Origin: Parasponia andersonii
Lineage: Eukaryota > Streptophyta > Magnoliopsida > Rosales > Cannabaceae
Length of the DNA: 64,000 bases
NCBI GenBank assembly: GCA_002914805.1
Contig: JXTB01000760.1
Location: 18,445-82,444, forward strand
Reading direction: 5' to 3'
Shown here: positions 55,956 through 64,000 of the stretch, one piece after another
Layout of the letters: the number at the start of each line of letters is the position of its first letter
How positions within the stretch are numbered: position 1 is the first letter of the stretch
The notes under the pieces: model-generated
Told to the model about the DNA's origin: nothing
Seen by the model: only the letters and a program-made list of their open reading frames with translations
Databases searched by the model: none
Made by a program: the position numbers and the translations under genes

Positions 55956-58700
55956 ATGGTGTCGGACCAAGAAATAGCGAAAGGGGTGGAGACGTTGCTC
56001 CGTCAGTCAGAGCCAAACGCATTCACCTCCGTAAACGGCGTCGTTCAACAGCTTGAGGCCAAGCTAGGGTTAGACCTATCCCACAAGGCCGTCTTCATAC
56101 GGGACCAGATCAACCTCCTCCTCCGCTCCCATCCGCAGCAGCAACCCCAACATCAACATCAACGTCAATATCAACAACAGCACCACCACCTCCCAAAAGA
56201 CCATGTTGCCCTCCATTCTCACCCCACCCAAACCCAAGCCCAAGCCCAATACCCCACTGCTCTCCGTCCCCATCCCCAGCCCCAGCCCCAGCAATTCTCT
56301 CCCCATTTTGCCCTCCACCCTTACCACCACAACCACCACCGCCCAATCGATGCTCACACTTTCCAGCCCCCGTCGGCTCCTCCGCCGCACGTGCATCCTC
56401 CCGCTAAACCCGAGTTATTCGCCCACAATGTCTCTACGGTCCCCTCCGAAATGCCCAAAGAAAGGTCCGCTTTCGCTTTTCAATTTTTTTTTTTTGGGGG
56501 GTGGGGGGTTCAATTTTCAGGCTTTTATTTTAAGTTCCATAACGTTGTTATAATGCTTCTAGTTTCACTGTTTTTGTTTTGATACATTTGATAGTAACGT
56601 TTTATATTTGTTTATTTTATTCCTTATTTATTTACTGTAGGAGAAATTTTGAATTTCTTTATTTTGGCAATTAATTACTATTTCTTTTTAATTTTAAGTT
56701 TTAAATATTTTATTAAATCCAATTTGTTTGTGAGTTTTGCTTGTTGGGCATTTAAATCCAGAATATGTCACTACTATTGTAGCGTTTTCTGCTGTTGATG
56801 AGAAAGTCAAACCGACTTTCTGTTCCAAAACATAAAATTTGAGCTAGAAATGCCCTTTTATTTATTTAATTTTGGCTAAACCGGTTTAGTATTATTATTG
56901 AATATTGATGTATGTTATTATTATTCCTAATGGCGTCGGCTTTAATTTTATGCTAGAAAAGATTTGAGGAAAGGCCTTTTTTCTTTGTTTTTTTCTTTGT
57001 ATTTTTTTTAAAGTAAAGGATAGGTTTTGTTAAAATATTTATCGAAAAAATATCCTTTGAATAATACAGAAGCTGTCTCCATCTCTTTTTGACTCCTTGT
57101 CGTCATGCACTTGTACATTAGCTAGTAGTGTGTCCCATGGTGTATATTGTTCTTTTTCTTGCTTATTTTCTATGAAATTCTCATAGGTACAAACTACAAA
57201 GTTATTAAATATGTATGGCATTATTGCGGTTGGGATTTTATCATGTTGGTCTTTATTTTGCTTGGTTGGTTTATTCTCAGCTGAGTACTGGACCTAAGTC
57301 TGCATTAATCATGTAGAGATAGATGGACGTCTTGTTTTGACTCTTTTCTTAAGAAAAGTTCAATTACATGCGTAATATTCACTTTTGACTCGTTTATTTG
57401 CACGTCTTCAATTATTTTATAACGTATTGTTTCTTTTGATGGATAAGTTTCTTATTAAGAAAAAAAAAAGAATAAATGAATTTTCTTATTAAGAAAAAAA
57501 GAATAAACGTTTCAATTAAGCTTTTGCATGATGATTAATTGGTTATGTTTGTGTGCATTACGATTTTGTTTTGCAGTGCTCCCGTTGGAACCAAAAGAAG
57601 AGGTGGGCCTGGTGGTCTGAATAAAGTTTGCGGTGTCTCACCTGAGCTGCAGGCCATTGTTGGTGAACCAGCAATGCCGAGGACTGAGGTCATAATCCCA
57701 TATTGTCTTTTTAAGAAAATTTTTTAGTTAATGTCGACATAATGCTTCATTGTTTCGTATCGATTTTCTTTTCTTTTTTGTTAATTATGCTTTGCTTGTT
57801 TCAGATTGTGAAACAGCTTTGGGCATACATAAGGAAGAACAACCTCCAAGATCCGAGTAACAAGAGGAAGATAATTTGTGACGACGCATTGCGAGTGGTT
57901 TTTGAGACGGACTGCACTGACATGTTCAAGATGAATAAGCTGCTAGCTAAACATATTATTGCCCTCGAACCTACCAGTATGTAACGAGGAAGCAAAATGA
58001 AAGTCATTTTTGTAATATGAGTTTATGATATGCGAGTTTTAAATCTATTTATGGTATGCAGAGGGGGCTAGCCAAGCTAAAAGAGTGAAGGTAGATATTG
58101 AGTCCACACCCGAAAGTACTGATACTGCTTCATCTTGTGTAATAATTTCTGAACCACTTGCTAAGTTTTTGGACACCGGAGGAAGGGAGATGCAACGTTC
58201 TGAGGCCTTAAGTCGTGTTTGGGAATACATAAAAGTTAACCATTTGGAGGTAGGTTACCCAGCTGCTTGAATTTGGTACCCCCCCTATGGCCTCTCTTAA
58301 CTTATGCTTAAAGCTTAACTAAGTTCTAGCTCAGATCATAGCATGTACATGATATGCTTTTTTTCTGTGATAATTGGGATTCTTTTTATTGTTCCACCTG
58401 TTATGAATTGTTTAGGTTCATACTCTCTCCAATCCCTCTCTCTCATTTTTCTCTACTATGTTCGTATTCTCTCCAATCCTTCTCTTCTTGCTTAGAGTTA
58501 TTGGCCTTGAATGTGGGAATATAATAAATGTATTTGGAAATAAGAACTTTTTGTGTCTTTGGTTTACTTGTTAGGATCCTCTAAATTCCATGGCGATATT
58601 ATGTGATGCAAAGCTTCGTGAGCTTCTTGGATGTGAAAGCATTTCCGCTCTGGGGATTTCAGAGATGTTAGAACGGCATCACCTGTTTCAACGGTCATGA
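55956..58700 (+). CDS. DEK_C and double SWIB/MDM2 domain protein
   Basis: Five exons 55956-56464, 57577-57688, 57805-57976, 58062-58249 and 58575-58700 with GT-AG borders and consistent phases: 368 residues, stop TGA. Residues 1-60 form a DEK_C-like helical domain (EIAKGVETLLRQSEPNAFTS, LGLDLSHKAVFIRDQINLLL). Residues 61-165 are extremely His/Gln/Pro-rich. First SWIB domain about 184-263 (LNKVCGVSPELQAIVG, IVKQLWAYIRKNNLQDPSNK, DMFKMNKLLAKHI); second about 290-366 (SEPLAKFLD, SRVWEYIKVNHLEDPLNSM, ISALGISEMLERHH). Plants have several such proteins related to BAF60b/UAF30; role in chromatin or transcription is inferred from family. The ATG is the first in frame after the AG tract. Confidence 0.93.
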
Positions 58701-59801
58701 TGTCAGATAACAGTTGACTGGTTAGTATGAACTCCATATTAGCTATTTCTCCTCCTTTTATCTCTTTATTTCTTTGTAGGAATGTATGAAGAAAAGCGTG
58801 ATCATAAATCAAATATGAAAATTCTAGAAAAATATGGGGTCTATATTAACTGTTTCCTTTTTCTGAATTGTACTTACTTTACCTAGTAAACAAATGATTG
58901 TATGTAAGTTACTTATCTGATTCCTGATTTATATTTTTGCAGGTACAAGAGACCTTTACCATCTGGTCTCTTCTGATGTTAGAGAAGATTAGGAAAGAAC
59001 TTTTCTTTTTCTTTTATTTTAACTTATAGACTTTTTGGGTTGCATTGACATGGGTAGCTGATATGTCGTTTTGCATTACTTGGTTATGATGTTTAGAATC
59101 AAGGGTCAATGGCAAACGGTTTGTTGAAATTATGCCATTACCATATCGGTCTAGGTTTTCTGGTTCGCTTCGACGAGGTTCTCGCTTTCTGATGCCTAAC
59201 CTCAAAACTGTGACAGAATGTTATATATACTCTGTACAGACCGGAAGGACCATTCTGTGTATGTTGTTAGATGGTAAAAGCTGTTGGTTTGACCGAGACT
59301 TTCTGTATCCTTGTTAAACGGCAAGAGCCAGTGCTTTTAACTGCATATTTGCTTAAATTGATATTTGGGTGTTTAAATTGTTACTAAGAGCGCCAATGGT
59401 CCGTGGTCCATGGTATTTTCGACTGCATGTGGAACTAGATTCTAGACAGACATTTCAGATGTTGTCAAAGTTATATAGACATGGTTGTAGAATATGTGCT
59501 TAGATGCACGTTATAACTATGGTCAGATCAAGATTCAAGACCATTATTATTGTTGTTATTTTTCCGAAAAGAATGTTTTTTCACTGAGATTCCTACTGCA
59601 GAACATGCTCGTTTGATCCTGCATGTGGCAAATATGTTCTGGATGGTTGATACTTAGCGATGTCGCTTAGGAATTCCAGTCTTTAGCATAGGTCAAGAAC
59701 TGCTGGGCTGACCAAGTATGGCCCGACCCCGATATTAGCCCCCTACCAGAAAAGATAAAAAATAAAATACAAGAGCCACCACAATTCGCACTTGTACAAG
59801 T
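58701..59801. other. Spacer between convergent genes
   Basis: 3' ends of the SWIB gene and the NTF2-like gene face each other. No further gene seen; it must hold both 3' UTRs. Confidence 0.6.
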
Positions 59802-61063
59802 TTAATGCAGGGTGAAACTAAACAATAATGTCATGATGAAGAGCGACAGCAATATGTATGTAGCTCTCTTGGGTTTATTCCTCAAGATTGGTTTAGAACT
59901 CAGCTTGTCTATTACTGTCGTCACGTATCCTATAATTTTCTGAAAAAAAAAAAAAAGAAAATCTACAGCTACACTCCGAACTTTGCTGAACAAAAATGGA
60001 AGTGAAGAAAAAACAAAAGCTAGTAGCAGGACAACATACCAGTCTAAAGGGTTCAAAATGGAGGAGTGGTTCCAAGAACATCTCTACATTTCTGGAGAGA
60101 AAGATTAAAGAAAAAAATGTCACAGATTGGAAACTAGATGTTGGATTATCAAAATCTAGTGAAGTTTATAATAAGCATCGTGTGTTAAACCATGTTTTTA
60201 AACTTCATTTGGACTATCAAGGCAAGAAAAGTTGCGCACCTTATTACCACCTTCCCTTGATAAACATGGCAAACATGGAAGCTGAAGCCCTTTCCTAGAG
60301 GCACATGTGTTTTGTTGCACTCTGCAGAAAACATGAAGAAGATCGAGTTAAGTAGGTTTAGAACCCGAAAATTCACCCCATCTAGCTGTGACAACATTTC
60401 TTTTCATTTTCAAGTGTTACATACCTAATCTCCATTGGATACCAACATTCATTCCATCTTGGATTGTTGGTGTCACAATAATTTCAATGTGGTTCCCCAA
60501 ATTTGTTATCAGATATGAGAAAAAATCCAACACTTGCTACAACAAATCAACAACAACATAACCAGACCTTGATTTGATGTACTCCAAAGAAAAAAGGGAA
60601 AAAAAAAAAGGGTTTAGCAAGGAAATTAAACTAAACTGGTAGATTATGTAATCAGTTAGGATACCCTTTTCCCTCGGAAGGGTTGAAAACTTGAGAAAAA
60701 ATTGCACAAACATTGACATTCATCTCCGATTACATCCGACAATTCATGAATATTTTTGTTCTTGATGGCGGTGTAGAGTCTAAGGACCGTTTCGAGAGCT
60801 CGGAGATCTTCTCCTCCTCCTGGTGCTGAGTTCTTACCCGCTTTGAATGGCACTAAGTATTGACCTGTGCGCTTTGGAGAAAAGATTGTGTGATGATTTA
60901 AAGGTTGGGGGAGAAATGGCGAATGAGAACTGCGAAAAACATAACGTTTGTTATGTGAATTTCTATGTGAAAAAGAGTTGTCTAAAGCGGTAATTGCTTG
61001 AGATGTGAATGAGAGTCCAATGGTGTTGACTGTATTAATGGTGGGAAAAGAGAGCAAAGCCAT
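59802..61063 (-). CDS. Plastid-targeted NTF2-like (SnoaL-fold) protein with C-terminal membrane helix
   Basis: Five exons: 60665-61063, 60425-60536, 60240-60321, 60040-60091 and 59802-59939, GT-AG borders and consistent phases, 260 residues. The first ~75 residues are Ser/Asn/His-rich with few acids, like a transit peptide. The fold begins at LRALETVLRLYTAIKNKNIHEL, then DVIGDECQC, QVLDFFSYL, GMNVGIQWRLE, VPLGKGFSFHVCHVYQGKV and NVEMFLEPLLHFEPFRL, a pattern of NTF2-like proteins. The last exon gives KIIGYVTTVIDKL and a hydrophobic end (TYILLSLFIMTLLFSF), probably a membrane anchor. Such plastid NTF2-like proteins are widespread in plants; substrate or partner unknown. The T-run before the last acceptor (about 59942-59955) makes that splice site clear. 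ATG at 61063 is the first in frame. Confidence 0.85.
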
Positions 61064-61312
61064 TTCAAGGCTATGGAATTTAATAGTTTGGGAAGCTTCA
61101 GGCTTAAAAACTTAACGAAAAACAGCTAGATAGAGATGGAAGATAACCAAAAAAATATATAGGGAATTTAGGAAATAGAAATGAGGAAGAAACGAATAAC
61201 GAAACAACTGCTCCATGAAGAAGCAAGCCGAGGATGCTTCCACAAAAGATACGAGGCTGAAAGGACTATACATATTCACACACGTGAATCATGAACCTCA
61301 CGAAGCCTTTTG

Positions 61313-61318
<6 letters not shown>

Positions 61319-61359
<41 letters not shown>
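61319..61359. repeat. (AT)n microsatellite
   Basis: About 41 bases of perfect AT repeat. Confidence 0.95.
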
Positions 61360-61361
<2 letters not shown>

Positions 61362-62151
61362 TTTTTATTTTTACTCCTCCATATGTATACTTTTTTGACC
61401 TGTTATAGTAAGTCACATTTATATTTTCTTATTCTATTTTAATTTCTTGTAAAAAATAAAGGGAAAAAATAAAGGAAAAAAGACAAACTACATTATATCA
61501 CTTTTATTAACAACAGAAAAAATTGAAAAGCCAAAAATAAAGTAATTGTAATCAAATTGATAATACGATGACCCCTTTCTTTTTTCAGTTATAATCATCA
61601 GAAAGAAGCAATTAAATGATAATCCCTTTATTTATCACAAAGAATCTCAACTCTTCCTTTTATTAAACTCGTAATATTCCCTTCATTTTTAGGATTATCA
61701 TTTTTGAAGGATCAATTTAATTGCTTTTCCCAACAAAACCACAATATGAGATCGTTATACTTTTGGATTATCATTTCAATTTAATTGCTTTTTTTAAAAA
61801 AATTGTTTTGCAATCGATGAGAGTATTTGTCAACTAAAAATAAAGGGGAAAAAGCTATATTATATCACTAATGTTAACAATCAAAAAAAAAAAAAGAAAC
61901 AAAACTTTAAAGAGGAAAGAGAAAAAACCTCCAGTAGCATCTGGATGCTAGTAAATTATATATATATATTTCAATTTTTTTTTTCTTATAGTTTGATTTG
62001 AGAGTAAATTGAATTGAAAGGATTGAAAATTGCGAATCATATTGATTGGATAAGGTTTCACAATTTTTTTTTCCGACAAATAAAAAAGTTAAGAGTGATT
62101 TGGAATTATTAATTAACTTTTCACTAATTTCATTTTTTTATTTAAAGAAAA

Positions 62152-62153
<2 letters not shown>

Positions 62154-62195
<42 letters not shown>
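62154..62195. repeat. (AT)n microsatellite
   Basis: About 42 bases of perfect AT repeat. Confidence 0.95.
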
Positions 62196-62197
<2 letters not shown>

Positions 62198-64000
62198 GTA
62201 TGACAGTGTATATTTACGTATATCATATAATGTCTCAGCAAATCTCCTAACCTCGGATTTATTTTTCTAGAAGCCTGAAAATTAGTATCCATTTTTTGCT
62301 TCTATCATCATCTCTTTTTCTAATTAAGCATGGTGAATCATAGTTCACAATTACTTCGGCTCTAGAATACCCATTAATGGTTTTTCTTATACTTGGTATA
62401 CGATCTTGGCATTTTTCTGTATGTTGTATGATGTTAATCGTGTAATAACGAAATTTATTTTCAGCATCAGCTTAATGAAAAAGATGATTCATGACAATAT
62501 TCTAGTGTTGTGCATTAGTAGTTTCACTTGCAAGAACATAATGGGTAAACAAGGAAAAATGAAAAAGCACTTATATCAGATCTCCAGCTAATTAGCAACC
62601 CCAGTCAACATTAAAACATTTATATATTTTTTTTTTCAAAATCTATAATGTTGACTGTTTTAAGAATGACACTATAAATACCAAGTCGTTTTGTTTTTTT
62701 GTTTTTTTTTTTTTAAAAGAAACTTATTCTATTTTTTTTCCCTTTTTAAGGGTTGTTTTCGAAGTCTTTGTCCCATGTAACGTGAAAATTAATTTACTAT
62801 CTTATAAGTTGTAAACAAAATTTAAGTTATTAGCATATTTTGTATCACACGTTAGTGACCAAATTTTTTTTTTTCAAAGAATATTTGTACGTACTGTGAT
62901 TAATTTTTTTTTTTCATATGCTTAACTTATTTAAAAATGGCAAATCGAATCGAATAGATTTCAGGGTCAATAATGAGATTAATACTATTCATTTGATTAG
63001 CACATGACAATTTAAAAAAAAAAATACTAAACGATGACAAGTTTTATTGACAGAATAACTTAAATGTTCTGGCAATTTAGTTAACAAATAATGGGTGAAT
63101 TGTATCTAAATATTAAAAAAATGATATAATGGCACATCATTCAAATTATTTTTTCAAGATGTGTAACATCACTATTTAAAAATATTAGGTGCAAAAATTA
63201 TATTATATAATTTCAGAGATTTTATATACGACCCAATTTCACATAAATACACCCTATTGATCAATAAAATGACTAAAAGAGATAATTAAGAAAGAAAAAA
63301 ATAAAAAAAGCCACCCATCTTCATCTCTCCTTCTTTTTCAATTTGGAATATTTCCGTTCAAAATTCTTTTCTATCTTTTGCCTTATTATATTTAAAAAAT
63401 TTATTTTTATGCGTAATTCATCTCGTCTAGTTTTAATTTCTTTGATAGTCTTTTTGAACTTAAATTAAAACAGAAAAGATAAAATTCCTTTGCTTTATAC
63501 TCAATTTGTTTTGTTTTAATTTTTAATTTTTTCCCCAATATTTTGTATTTCATTTTCTCATGTTAACTGTTTATTTTCTCACAGTTTTTTGTTCTATGAT
63601 TCAATTTTTTTATTCTAAAATTTAAAACTACTAATTTGTTTTAGTTTATGGATTTGCAAGGAAAAAAAATTAGCAAGGGTGTTTAGGGTGGTTTTAACAT
63701 GATTTTTGATTTCTTCTTCCGATTTGTCTTTTTATTTATTTTTTGATGTCTTAGTAACAAGTTTTGGACATTTATACTTATTTTTTAAAAAATATTGTCA
63801 AATTTACGACCTTTCAAAAATAATAAAAATTTCGTATGACCTTTTAGGGAATTTTTATAAATATTTTGGAAAACGCAATGATATTTTAATAATTATATGT
63901 TTAACCCCCCACTAAATTTGTACGTGGCAAAATCAACTCAGTGATAGCTGTGTCTTTACCTAATGTAGAGGTTGGGGATTCAATTCTTCGTATCTCTTTC

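Larger units (their letters stand above)
61064..63925. other. Intergenic, no gene seen
   Basis: AT-rich sequence with T- and A-runs. Short open readings have no recognisable content. Confidence 0.45.

Noticed and set aside
63925..64000. SINE or tRNA-like head (TGATAGCTGTG...AGAGGTTGGGGATTCAATTC)
   Set aside because: Resembles A/B-box promoter text of tRNA-derived SINEs but the window ends before any 3' part; cannot be decided.

Overview
This is nuclear DNA from a flowering plant, most likely a eudicot and probably a heterozygous one. The evidence is AT-rich intergenic DNA, GT-AG introns, dense plant LTR retrotransposons and five plant-type genes: wax synthase, RhoGDI, an unrecognised probable plastid protein, a DEK_C/SWIB protein and a plastid NTF2-like protein. 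I cannot name the species. Assembly gaps lie at 23832-24514 and 48042-48878. Single Ns at 3336, 6430 and 10869 each sit beside a direct repeat and look like unmerged contig joins.

Region by region: 1-12770 holds deleted derivatives of a Tat-like Ty3/gypsy family ('family A'). Almost all of gag-pol is missing, but an intron-containing gene on the opposite strand to gag-pol is kept. 13894-20620 is a decayed Ty1/copia element, and its right LTR is split by a 3.1 kb CACTA-type DNA element (17207-20337, TSD TAC). 20.6-25.9 kb is gene-poor and includes a wax-synthase relic, a gap and a large foldback. 25871-26989 is an intact, GC-rich, intronless wax synthase (-). 32434-34636 is a five-exon RhoGDI (-). 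37247-41621 is a three-exon gene (-) for a small probable plastid membrane protein. Its 3.6 kb first intron contains an LTR element carrying a broken PPR-gene fragment. 42814-53638 is a complete but dead Tat-like element ('family B') with 5-bp TSDs (GTTGT), gag-pol on the minus strand, a gene with its own TATA box on the plus strand, and two tandem arrays. 55956-58700 (+) is the SWIB gene and 59802-61063 (-) the NTF2-like gene; they converge. The rest, to 64000, is AT-rich with microsatellites.

The five host genes do not form a pathway; they are ordinary neighbours. The notable system is in the retrotransposons. Two clearly different LTR families carry, antisense to gag-pol and between integrase and the 3' LTR, a gene with a PF04195-like N-terminal domain ('putative gypsy type transposon'), a basic NLS-rich middle and a coiled-coil end. 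It keeps introns and has a promoter-like TATA. In family A it is the part that survives two different internal deletions, and one copy is still open over 386 codons. Extra ORFs in Tat elements, including antisense ones, are known; what this protein does is not established as far as I know.
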